This document shows positions 18,079 through 25,381 of a DNA stretch of 64,000 nt, one piece after another (within the stretch, counting starts at the first letter, position 1; each line of letters opens with the position of its first letter). The DNA lies in assembly GCA_001795455.1 (NCBI GenBank), contig MGPB01000008.1:213711-277710 (forward strand). Reading direction: 5' to 3'. This stretch comes from Curvibacter sp. GWA2_63_95 (GTDB lineage: Bacteria; Pseudomonadota; Gammaproteobacteria; Burkholderiales; Burkholderiaceae_C). A program made the translations under genes and the position numbers. The notes below the pieces were generated by a model. The model searched no databases and had not been told where the DNA came from. It was given only the letters and a program-made list of their open reading frames with translations.

Positions 18079-19121
18079 CTCCCCCTGTTCTCCCCATTGC
18101 CATCACCCTGGGCGATGCCGCCGGTATTGGCCCCGAAATCATTGCCCAGTCCTTTTTGCGCGAGCCAGAGATGCTGCGTCACTGTTTTGTCGCCGGTGAT
18201 GTGCAGGCCATGCGCCGCGCGCTGGCCGTGGTGCAGGGCGCGGTGCCGCTGCCCGTGGTGCAGATCGCTACGCCGGCCGAGGTGGCGCAATTGCCCCCGC
18301 GTTGTCTGCCCGTGCTGCAAGTGGGTGAGGCGCTGCCGCCCGTGGCCTGGGGCCAGGTGAGTCGCGCGGCTGGTGAGTTTGCGGGGCGCTGCGTGTTGTG
18401 GGCTGCCGATGCGGCCTTGCGTGGTGAGATTGCCGCGCTGGTGACCGCACCCTTGCACAAGGAGGCCTTGTCCGCGGCGGGCGCTCCCTACGACGCCTAC
18501 CCCGGCCATACCGAAATGCTGCAGGCCGCCGCGGCGCGCCATGCCCGCGTGGCGGTGGACGCGATGCCCGTGCGCATGATGCTGGCCAACGACGAGTTGC
18601 GCACCGTGTTGGTCAGCATCCATGTCTCGCTGCGCGATGCGCTGGCTGCCGTCACCACAGACAACGTGTTGCAAACGATTTTGATCACCCATGCCGCGCT
18701 GTTGCGCACGCTGGGCCGCGCACCGCGCATTGCGGTGGCGGGCGTGAACCCGCACGCGGGCGAGGGCGGCCTGTTCGGCCGCGAAGAACTGGACACGGTA
18801 CTTCCGGCCATCGAGGCGGCACGGGCCCGGGGCTGCCAGGTCTACGGCCCGATTGCGCCCGACACGGTATTCATGCGCGCCCGCAACACGGCGGCGCACC
18901 CGGGGGAGTTCGATGTGGTGGTGGCCATGTACCACGACCAGGGGCTGATCCCCGTGAAGTACCTGGGTGTGGAGCAGGGGGTGAACGTGACGCTGGGCTT
19001 GCCCCTGGTCCGCACCAGCCCGGACCACGGCACGGCATTCGACATTGCCGGTACGGGCCGCGCCGACCCGTCCAGCCTGCTGGCCGCCCTGCGTATGGCG
19101 CACCAGCTGTCATTGACATAA
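18075..19121 (+). CDS. pdxA: 4-hydroxythreonine-4-phosphate dehydrogenase
   Basis: PdxA oxidises 4-phosphohydroxy-L-threonine in the DXP-dependent pathway to pyridoxal phosphate. The 348-residue length is usual. The N-terminal GDAAGIGPEI, the metal-binding VNPHAGEGGLFGREE (about 224-238) and AMYHDQGLIPVK (about 280-291), and the NAD-binding DHGTAFDIAGTGRADP near the C-terminus are all intact. The start overlaps the NIF3-family stop. A repeat copy lies right after the stop. Confidence 0.95.
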   Translation: MTPPVLPIAITLGDAAGIGPEIIAQSFLREPEMLRHCFVAGDVQAMRRALAVVQGAVPLPVVQIATPAEVAQLPPRCLPVLQVGEALPPVAWGQVSRAAGEFAGRCVLWAADAALRGEIAALVTAPLHKEALSAAGAPYDAYPGHTEMLQAAAARHARVAVDAMPVRMMLANDELRTVLVSIHVSLRDALAAVTTDNVLQTILITHAALLRTLGRAPRIAVAGVNPHAGEGGLFGREELDTVLPAIEAARARGCQVYGPIAPDTVFMRARNTAAHPGEFDVVVAMYHDQGLIPVKYLGVEQGVNVTLGLPLVRTSPDHGTAFDIAGTGRADPSSLLAALRMAHQLSLT

Positions 19122-19124
19122 TTT

Positions 19125-19186
19125 CAAGCCAAATCGGGTGCTGGCCCGCTTGGAGGCTGCGCGACTAGCTATTAAAATAATAGCAA
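19125..19186 (+). repeat. Dispersed ~60-bp repeat, copy 5 (pdxA-mscL gap)
   Basis: It reads AAGCCAAATCGGGTGCTGGC, then GCTGCGCGACTAGCTATT, then AAAATAATAGCAAG. The end forms the hairpin GCTATTAAAATAATAGC. It lies between the convergent pdxA and mscL genes. Confidence 0.75.
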
Positions 19187-19202
19187 GTCGCGATGGGCAG
19201 CT

Positions 19203-19631
19203 TTACTTCTTGAGGCTGTCGCGAATCTCGCGCAGCAAGAGCACGTCTTCGGGCGTCACCGCAGGGGCGGGGGCGGCCACAGGGGCTTCCTTCTTCAGGC
19301 GGTTGATTTGCTTGACCATCAGGAAAATGATGAAGGCCAAAATTGCAAAGTTCACGGCCACGGTGATGAAGCTGCCGTAGGCAAACACGGGAATGCCGGC
19401 TTTCTTCAGGCCCGCCAGTGTGGTGTCGGTGCCTGGCGGCACGGCGCCCAGCACCACAAACAGGCTGGAAAAGTCCAGCTTGCCAATCACGGCACCCACC
19501 AGCGGCATGATCAGGTCGCCGACGACAGAGTCCACGATCTTGCCAAACGCGCCACCAATGATCACACCCACAGCCAGGTCAATCACATTGCCCTTGACCG
19601 CAAAATCCTTGAATTCTTGAATCATTCCCAT
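19203..19631 (-). CDS. mscL: Large-conductance mechanosensitive channel
   Basis: MscL opens at high membrane tension and releases solutes on osmotic downshock. The protein has 142 residues from the ATG that gives [20 protein letters not shown], with a GGAG nine bases upstream; longer in-frame starts lack a ribosome site. TM1 ([20 protein letters not shown]), the periplasmic loop and TM2 ([17 protein letters not shown]) are followed by the charged C-terminal helix [13 protein letters not shown]. It is divergent from petA. Confidence 0.95.
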   Translation of the reverse strand: MGMIQEFKDFAVKGNVIDLAVGVIIGGAFGKIVDSVVGDLIMPLVGAVIGKLDFSSLFVVLGAVPPGTDTTLAGLKKAGIPVFAYGSFITVAVNFAILAFIIFLMVKQINRLKKEAPVAAPAPAVTPEDVLLLREIRDSLKK

Positions 19632-19716
19632 CGCTTGTTGCTCCATAGTGGTTGAAAGACGCCGAGTATTACCGACAAAGCAGGGGTAAACCAGACCAGC
19701 AGCGTCAACTGGCGCG

Positions 19717-19746
19717 TTGAATGCCCCCACTGCCGTCAGCTACAAT
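19717..19746 (+). promoter_or_regulatory. petA: Likely sigma-70 promoter of petABC
   Basis: TTGAAT (19717-19722) and TACAAT (19741-19746) are separated by 18 bases and match four and five of six consensus positions. Transcription would begin near 19753, about 35 bases before the petA ATG, with GAGG as ribosome site. No other promoter as good was seen ahead of petABC. Confidence 0.6.
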
Positions 19747-19786
19747 CCCGGCTTACCCCTACTAGCGATGTTCATTGAGGATTCTC

Positions 19787-20401
19787 ATGAGTGAAACCCC
19801 TGTCGACACCAAAAAGATCGACGCCAGCAAACGGACTTGGTTGATTGCTTCCGGCTGTGCTGGTGCAGTGGGCGGTGTCGCAACCGCCATCCCTTTTGTG
19901 AGCACATTTCAGCCCTCCGAGCGCGCCAAGGCCGCCGGCGCCGCCGTGGAGGTGGACATTGGTGAACTCAAGCCCGGTGAAAAAGTCACTGTGGAATGGC
20001 GTGGCAAGCCCGTCTGGATCGTGCGCCGCACGCCGGAGCAGGTGGCCGCGCTGGCGGGTATTGAAGGACTGCTGGCCGATCCCAAGTCGGAGCGCAAGCC
20101 CGATGAGTTGACGCCCGAGTACGCCCGCAACGAGGCGCGCTCCATCAAACCAGAATTCTTTGTGGCCGTGGGCATCTGCTCGCACCTGGGATGTTCGCCG
20201 TCCGACAAGTTCCAGCTCGGCGCCCAGCCCTCGCTGCCCGACGACTGGAAGGGCGGTTTCTTGTGCCCTTGCCACGGGTCCACCTTCGACATGGCAGGCC
20301 GCGTGTTCAGGAACAAGCCCGCACCGGACAACCTCGAAGTGCCGCCGCACATGTACCTGTCTGACAGCAAGCTGCTGATCGGCGAAGACAAGAAAGCCTG
20401 A
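19787..20401 (+). CDS. petA: Ubiquinol-cytochrome c reductase, Rieske iron-sulfur subunit
   Basis: The Rieske protein of cytochrome bc1 passes an electron from ubiquinol to cytochrome c1. It has 204 residues from the ATG preceded by GAGG. An N-terminal membrane helix follows KR at residues 15-16. The [2Fe-2S] ligands are Cys131 and His133 (CSHLGC) and Cys160 and His163 (CPCHGS), with the disulfide pair Cys136-Cys162. The sequence before the helix lacks a textbook RR motif (ASKRTWLIA), though this class is normally exported by Tat. Confidence 0.96.
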   Translation: MSETPVDTKKIDASKRTWLIASGCAGAVGGVATAIPFVSTFQPSERAKAAGAAVEVDIGELKPGEKVTVEWRGKPVWIVRRTPEQVAALAGIEGLLADPKSERKPDELTPEYARNEARSIKPEFFVAVGICSHLGCSPSDKFQLGAQPSLPDDWKGGFLCPCHGSTFDMAGRVFRNKPAPDNLEVPPHMYLSDSKLLIGEDKKA

Positions 20402-20412
20402 GGAAGAACAAC

Positions 20413-21825
20413 ATGGCGACTTTCAAGGAAATCTCCCCCAACGCCTCGGCTGGCGAAAAGGTGACGAACTGGTTCGAAAACCGCTTCCCCACCGCCTTTG
20501 ACGCCTACAAGGTGCACATGTCGGAGTACTACGCTCCGAAAAACTTCAACTTCTGGTACATCTTCGGCTCGCTGGCCCTGTTGGTGCTGGTGATCCAGAT
20601 CGTGACCGGCATTTTCCTGGTCATGCACTACAAGCCCGATGCCGCCCTGGCCTTTGGCTCGGTTGAGTACATCATGCGCGACGTGCCATGGGGTTGGCTG
20701 ATCCGCTACATGCACTCCACGGGTGCGTCTGCCTTTTTTGTGGTGGTCTACCTGCACATGTTCCGTGGCCTCATCTACGGCAGCTACCGCAAGCCGCGCG
20801 AACTGGTCTGGATCTTTGGCTGCGCCATCTTCCTGTGCCTGATGGCCGAAGCCTTCATGGGCTATCTGTTGCCTTGGGGCCAGATGTCCTACTGGGGCGC
20901 CCAGGTGATCGTGAACCTGTTTGCCGCTGTGCCCCTGGTTGGGCCTGACCTGGCGTTGCTGATCCGTGGCGACTTCGTGGTGGGTGATGCCACCCTGAAC
21001 CGCTTCTTCAGCTTCCACGTGATTGCCGTGCCTTTGGTCCTGCTGGGTCTGGTGGTGGCGCACTTGCTGGCGCTGCACGATGTGGGCTCCAACAACCCTG
21101 ATGGCATCGAAATCAAGGGCCCCAACGCCCCCCGCGATGCAGCCGGCCACCCTCTGGATGGTGTGCCTTTCCACCCCTACTACACCGTGCACGACATCTT
21201 TGGTGTCAGCGTGTTCTTGATGGTCTTTACCGCCATCATCTTCTTCGCGCCCGAGATGGGTGGCTACTTCTTGGAGTACAACAACTTCATCCCGGCTGAC
21301 CCGCTGAAGACGCCCGCCCACATTGCGCCGGTCTGGTACTTCACGCCGTTCTACTCCATGTTGCGTGCCATCACCAGCGAGATGATGTACGCGCTGATTG
21401 CTTGCGTTTTGGGCGCTGCAGCGTTCAGCATCTTCAAGTTCAAGATGCCCGCGATCTTCAAGGGCGTGCTCGCTGGTGCAGCTGTTGTCGCAACAGTGCT
21501 CATGCTCAATATCGACGCCAAGTTCTGGGGCGTGGTGGTGATGGGCGGCGCTGTGGTCATCCTGTTTTTCCTGCCCTGGCTGGACTACAGCCCGGTCAAG
21601 TCCATCCGCTATCGCCCTGACTGGCACAAGTACCTGTACGGCATCTTTGTGATCAATTTTGTGGTTCTGGCGTACTTGGGTGTGCAGCCACCGTCTCCGA
21701 TTGGTGAGCGCGTGTCGCAAGTGGGTACCTTGTTCTACTTCGGCTTCTTCTTGCTGATGCCTTGGTGGAGCACCTTGGGTGAGTCCAAGCAGGTCCCTGC
21801 GCGTGTGAACTTTGCGGCCCACTGA
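20413..21825 (+). CDS. petB: Cytochrome b of the bc1 complex
   Basis: Cytochrome b carries the two b-type hemes and the quinol oxidation and quinone reduction sites. The 470-residue protein includes the N-terminal helices with GWLIRYMHSTGAS and its heme histidines, the Qo-site motif at GYLLPWGQMSYWG (about 154-166), the second histidine pair in RFFSFHVIAVP and the PEWY-like stretch, here PVWYFTPFYSML. The C-terminal part adds three further helices. It is fused, not split as in chloroplast-type b6/subunit IV. Confidence 0.96.
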   Translation: MATFKEISPNASAGEKVTNWFENRFPTAFDAYKVHMSEYYAPKNFNFWYIFGSLALLVLVIQIVTGIFLVMHYKPDAALAFGSVEYIMRDVPWGWLIRYMHSTGASAFFVVVYLHMFRGLIYGSYRKPRELVWIFGCAIFLCLMAEAFMGYLLPWGQMSYWGAQVIVNLFAAVPLVGPDLALLIRGDFVVGDATLNRFFSFHVIAVPLVLLGLVVAHLLALHDVGSNNPDGIEIKGPNAPRDAAGHPLDGVPFHPYYTVHDIFGVSVFLMVFTAIIFFAPEMGGYFLEYNNFIPADPLKTPAHIAPVWYFTPFYSMLRAITSEMMYALIACVLGAAAFSIFKFKMPAIFKGVLAGAAVVATVLMLNIDAKFWGVVVMGGAVVILFFLPWLDYSPVKSIRYRPDWHKYLYGIFVINFVVLAYLGVQPPSPIGERVSQVGTLFYFGFFLLMPWWSTLGESKQVPARVNFAAH

Positions 21826-21843
21826 GAGCCGGAGACGACTGAC

Positions 21844-22599
21844 ATGAAAAAAATTCTTATTTCCATCGTGGCAGCCCTGGGCTTTGTCGCCGGTGCCCAC
21901 GCATCGGGTGGTGGCATCGCTCTGGACAAGGCACCTGTCAAGACCAACGACTTGGTGTCTTTGCAAAATGGCGCCAAGCTGTTTGTGAACTACTGCCTGA
22001 ACTGCCACTCGGCGGCATTCATGCGCTTCAACCGGCTCAAAGACATTGGCCTGACCGACCAGCAAATCAAGGACAACCTGTTGTTCACCACCGAAAAAGT
22101 TGGTGAAACCATGAAGGCCGCGATTGATCCCAAGCAGGCCAAGGACTGGTTTGGTGCCAATCCGCCTGACCTGACCGTGATTGCGCGTTCGCGCGCGGGC
22201 GCTGGGGGCTCTGGTGCAGACTATCTGTACACCTATCTGCGCACCTATTACCCCGACGAAACCAAGGCCACGGGCTGGAACAACCTGGTGTTCCCCAGTG
22301 TAGGTATGCCCCATGTGTTGTGGGAGCTGCAAGGCAAGCGCGAACCCCAGTACGAATCCCGCGAGGAGCACGGTCACGAAGTGCATGTGTTCAAGGGCTG
22401 GAAGCAAATTACTCCCGGGACCATGACACCAGCCCAGTACGACCAAGCCATTGGTGACCTCGTGAATTACCTGCAATGGATGGGTGAGCCCGCACAAAAT
22501 ACTCGCGTGCGCGTGGGTGTCTGGGTCTTGTTGTTCCTGTCGGTGCTCACGCTGTTTGCGTGGCGCCTGAATGCGGCGTTCTGGAAAGACGTCAAGTAA
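21844..22599 (+). CDS. petC: Cytochrome c1
   Basis: Cytochrome c1 receives electrons from the Rieske protein and reduces soluble cytochrome c. The 251-residue precursor has a signal peptide ending AGAHA (residue 20), the heme-binding CLNCH (51-55) and an axial methionine, probably in the GMPHVLWE segment. A C-terminal membrane anchor (about 225-244) ends in a short cytoplasmic tail. It is the third gene of the petABC operon, with a terminator directly behind it. Confidence 0.96.
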   Translation: MKKILISIVAALGFVAGAHASGGGIALDKAPVKTNDLVSLQNGAKLFVNYCLNCHSAAFMRFNRLKDIGLTDQQIKDNLLFTTEKVGETMKAAIDPKQAKDWFGANPPDLTVIARSRAGAGGSGADYLYTYLRTYYPDETKATGWNNLVFPSVGMPHVLWELQGKREPQYESREEHGHEVHVFKGWKQITPGTMTPAQYDQAIGDLVNYLQWMGEPAQNTRVRVGVWVLLFLSVLTLFAWRLNAAFWKDVK

Positions 22600-22646
22600 G
22601 TTCGCGCGCTGTCGCATGGGCCCAGTTGGCCTGAGCTGATGGTGTC

Positions 22647-22682
22647 AGAGTGGGTTTGCCAAGGCGACCCACTCTTTTTCAT
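22647..22682 (+). terminator. Rho-independent terminator after petC
   Basis: AGAGTGGGT pairs with ACCCACTCT, with a second short stem GCC/GGC inside the loop, followed by TTTTTCATTTTTT. It should end the petABC transcript. The sspA ribosome site TAGGAG follows immediately. Confidence 0.85.
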
Positions 22683-22701
22683 TTTTTAGGAGTCTCTTGC
22701 C

Positions 22702-23313
22702 ATGATGGTGCTGTATTCAGGAACAACCTGCCCCTTTTCTCACCGTTGCCGTTTCGTGTTGTTTGAGAAAGGCATGGACTTCGAAATTCGCGATGTGGAC
22801 TTGTACAACAAGCCCGAAGACATCAGTGTGATGAACCCCTATGGTCAAGTGCCCATTCTGGTCGAGCGCGACCTGATCCTGTACGAGTCGAACATCATCA
22901 ATGAGTACATCGATGAGCGTTTCCCGCATCCTCAATTGATGCCCGGTGACCCCGTGGACCGCGCCCGTGTGCGCCTGTTTTTGCTGAACTTCGAAAAAGA
23001 ACTGTTCGTGCACGTGTCTACCCTGGAAGCCCGTGCCTCCAAGGGCAATGAGAAGGCACTGGACAAGGCCCGTGCCCATATCCGCGACCGCCTGACCCAG
23101 TTGGCCCCCGTGTTCCTCAAGAACAAGTACATGTTGGGTGAAAACTTCTCCATGCTGGACGTGGCTATCGCTCCGCTGCTCTGGCGCTTGGACTACTACG
23201 GCATTGACCTCAGCAAGAATGCTGCACCGCTGCTCAAGTATGCCGAGCGCATCTTCTCGCGTCCCGCCTACATTGAGGCGCTGACGCCATCCGAAAAGGT
23301 CATGCGCAAGTAA
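22702..23313 (+). CDS. sspA: Stringent starvation protein A (GST fold)
   Basis: SspA is a glutathione-S-transferase-like protein that binds RNA polymerase and changes promoter choice under stress. The 203-residue protein has the thioredoxin-like half with SGTTCPFSHRCRFVLFEKG (residues 6-24), the cis-proline segment GQVPILV and the helical half with the SMLDVAIAPLLWRL motif. AGGAG lies nine bases before the ATG. Placement after petABC and before sspB is the usual betaproteobacterial order. Confidence 0.93.
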   Translation: MMVLYSGTTCPFSHRCRFVLFEKGMDFEIRDVDLYNKPEDISVMNPYGQVPILVERDLILYESNIINEYIDERFPHPQLMPGDPVDRARVRLFLLNFEKELFVHVSTLEARASKGNEKALDKARAHIRDRLTQLAPVFLKNKYMLGENFSMLDVAIAPLLWRLDYYGIDLSKNAAPLLKYAERIFSRPAYIEALTPSEKVMRK

Positions 23314-23329
23314 GCCGCGCGGTACAGCC

Positions 23330-23797
23330 ATGATGGATGCCGACAACGCCCAGTCCACACGCCCGTACCTCATTCGTGCCTTGTACGAGTGGTGTACGGA
23401 CAATGGCTTCACGCCCTTTATTGCCGTGCAGGTCGACGATTCGGTGCGGGTCCCGCACGAATACGTCAAAGATGGTGAGATCGTGTTGAACGTCAGCTTC
23501 GACGCGACCAGTGCACTGCAATTGGGCAATGAATTCATCGAGTTCAAGGGCCGCTTTGGTGGCGTGGCGCGGGACATCATGGTGCCGGTGCACCGCGTCC
23601 TCGCCATTTATGCGCGCGAGAACGGGCAGGGCATGGCTTTTCCCGTGACTGCGGCCCCCGATACCGCGGCGCCCCAGCCCCCGTTGCCGGAACCCAAGCC
23701 TGCGGTGTTGGCGCCTGTGCGCAACTCTGAAGATGCCGGCCCAGACACCCCACGCCCTTCGGGCGGTGGACGGCCAGCACTGACGCGAGTGAAATAG
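23330..23797 (+). CDS. sspB: ClpXP adaptor SspB
   Basis: SspB binds ssrA-tagged proteins and hands them to ClpXP. The 155-residue protein begins with the conserved STRPYLIRALYEWCTDNGF and has a compact substrate-binding domain to about residue 105, with VPVHRVLAIYARENGQGM. A proline- and alanine-rich linker leads to the C-terminal ClpX-binding tail RPALTRVK. Both functional ends are therefore present. Confidence 0.94.
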   Translation: MMDADNAQSTRPYLIRALYEWCTDNGFTPFIAVQVDDSVRVPHEYVKDGEIVLNVSFDATSALQLGNEFIEFKGRFGGVARDIMVPVHRVLAIYARENGQGMAFPVTAAPDTAAPQPPLPEPKPAVLAPVRNSEDAGPDTPRPSGGGRPALTRVK

Positions 23798-23847
23798 ACG
23801 GCTTTCTGCCCAATCGGGCTTCATGCTTGGTGTAGAATTCGGCCCGT

Positions 23848-23923
23848 GCCGCTTTAGCTCAGTTGGTAGAGCAACCGCCTTGTAAGCGGTAGGTCGTCAG
23901 TTCGAATCCGACAAGCGGCACCA
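23848..23923 (+). tRNA. tRNA-Thr (anticodon UGU)
   Basis: A complete cloverleaf: acceptor stem GCCGCTT with AAGCGGC, D-arm GCTC...GAGC, anticodon stem ACCGC with GCGGT around loop CTTGTAA, and T-arm with GTTCGAATC. The anticodon TGT (23881-23883) reads threonine codons ACA and others by wobble. The discriminator base is A and the CCA end is encoded. A TAGAAT at 23833-23838 may be its -10 box. Confidence 0.97.
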
Positions 23924-23943
23924 TCCCCCACTCCCGCCACAGC

Positions 23944-24270
23944 TTAGTTCCTGCTTGGCGGCGACACTTGGACCTTTAAACGAATTGAGTTAACCTCCCA
24001 GCCTTTGGAGCGCAAGTGCGCTTGCATGGCGGGAAGCAGTTGGCGCAGTTTTGCCGCAACCGCATTGTTGTCCAGTAGCAGGCACCATTCGCTTCCGTCA
24101 ATAGGTCCCGCCTGGATCGCCATCCGCAAGGTGCGCGGAATCACAGATTCCAGGCTTTTGAGCCGAGCAGAAGATTCTGTTGCCAGGTCACTGAGTCGCG
24201 CCAAAGCTGGCGATTCCCGGCTGGCTTGCAAGGCAGAAACGGCACGGTGATTGCGGATCAGGGGTTGCAT
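23944..24270 (-). CDS. DUF721 protein, DciA-like
   Basis: A 108-residue DUF721-type protein. This family includes DciA, which helps load the replicative helicase in bacteria lacking DnaC. Visible features are a helical N-terminal part with ESPALARLSDLATES and a KH-like C-terminal part with WCLLLDNNAVAAKLRQLLP and WEVNSIRLKVQV. It stands alone on the minus strand, divergent from the peptidase gene and close to secA, a position where related betaproteobacteria also keep a DUF721 gene as far as I recall. The helicase-loader role is inferred from family. Confidence 0.7.
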   Translation of the reverse strand: MQPLIRNHRAVSALQASRESPALARLSDLATESSARLKSLESVIPRTLRMAIQAGPIDGSEWCLLLDNNAVAAKLRQLLPAMQAHLRSKGWEVNSIRLKVQVSPPSRN

Positions 24271-24287
24271 GAAGAGGGTGTTGGAAT

Positions 24288-25244
24288 ATGCAAGTGATTA
24301 TCACGGATGCCTGGATGGCCAAGAGCCGGGCTTTCCATTTGAGCGGAGCCAAACTTCTGCTGTCGCTGCTGGCGCTGTCCATGGCGTTGATGCTGGTGTC
24401 AGCGGGCCTCTACCACTGGGTGTTTCTCAAAGGTGCACGTGAAGGGTGGCCCATTATTGGCTCCTTGGTGCGCCTGGTGGTCAAAGATGAATTTGCCCAG
24501 CGTGACCGTTACCTGCGCGAAAACATCGAAGTGTTGGCCAAGAAGCTGGGCGAGATGCAAGCCAAATTGCTGCAGCTGGAGTCGCTGGGCGAGCGGGTGT
24601 CTGGCCTGGCGGGCATCAACCCTGCCGATATCAAGGTCAAGCCGGGCCAGGGAGGGCTTTTGGTCGAAGGTAGACCGCTCACCTTGCAGGAACTCGATGC
24701 GGGCTTGGATGCGCTGGATGTGTTGGTCGGCCAGCGGGCTGATGCCATGACTGTCATGGAGTCGCGTCTGTTCGAGCAAAAAATCAAGAAAATGATGGTG
24801 CCGACGCAAACCCCGGTGCAGGATGCTAACCTGGGCTCGGTGTTTGGCTGGCGCATTGATCCCATTACCGGTCGGTCCGCCCTGCATACGGGCCTGGATT
24901 TTCCGGCAGAAACCGGAAAACCGATTTATTCGGCTGCTGGTGGCATGGTGGTCACCCAAGAGTTCCATTTTCAATACGGCAACATGATTGAAGTGGACCA
25001 TGGCAACAACCTGATCACCCGCTATGCACATGCCTCCAAAGTGCTGGTGAAAAAGGGCGATTTGATCAAGCGCGGCCAGAAGATTGCCGAAGTCGGAACC
25101 TCTGGGCGCTCCACCGGGCCCCACCTGCACTTTGAGGTGCTGGTGCAGGGTGTGCCCCAGGATCCCCAGAAGTTTCTGAATGCCGGTCGCAATCTTCCTG
25201 TTGCCCAAGTGACGCAATCCAAAGCGGCCGATACGCAACGCTAA
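24288..25244 (+). CDS. M23 family metallopeptidase (LytM-type), membrane-anchored
   Basis: A 318-residue protein. A membrane helix lies at about residues 24-46 (LLSLLALSMALMLVSAGLY), then a coiled-coil-like stretch to about 105 and a C-terminal M23 domain. Zinc ligands are present in HTGLDF (about 202-207) and HLHFEV (about 282-287). M23 proteins cut or regulate cutting of peptidoglycan cross-links in the periplasm. An intact active site suggests an enzyme, not just an amidase activator. It precedes secA, in the place of secM in enterobacteria. Confidence 0.9.
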   Translation: MQVIITDAWMAKSRAFHLSGAKLLLSLLALSMALMLVSAGLYHWVFLKGAREGWPIIGSLVRLVVKDEFAQRDRYLRENIEVLAKKLGEMQAKLLQLESLGERVSGLAGINPADIKVKPGQGGLLVEGRPLTLQELDAGLDALDVLVGQRADAMTVMESRLFEQKIKKMMVPTQTPVQDANLGSVFGWRIDPITGRSALHTGLDFPAETGKPIYSAAGGMVVTQEFHFQYGNMIEVDHGNNLITRYAHASKVLVKKGDLIKRGQKIAEVGTSGRSTGPHLHFEVLVQGVPQDPQKFLNAGRNLPVAQVTQSKAADTQR

Positions 25245-25303
25245 AATGGGCGGTTTGGTATTTGTGGTGGGGCTGACGCGTATGCGCTTGTCTTCCATCT
25301 GAA

Positions 25304-25365
25304 TGCCCCCATTTCACCCAGACGAGAAAAAGGACTGCGCTGATCTGTTACCCATGGTGGGGGCA
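25304..25365 (+). promoter_or_regulatory. secA: Possible long-range hairpin in the secA leader
   Basis: TGCCCCCA (25304-25311) is exactly complementary to TGGGGGCA (25358-25365), with 46 bases between. The right arm ends 16 bases before the secA ATG and would hold the translation-start region in a structure. In other bacteria secA is controlled at translation, so the arrangement is suggestive, but an eight-pair stem with a long loop may be chance. Confidence 0.25.
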
Positions 25366-25381
25366 GGCCAGTCTTGCATGC

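Noticed and set aside
19909..22617. Open frame of 902 codons on the minus strand
   Set aside because: It is the antisense of petA, petB and petC, has a histidine- and glutamine-rich composition typical of reversed GC-rich genes, and matches no family I know.
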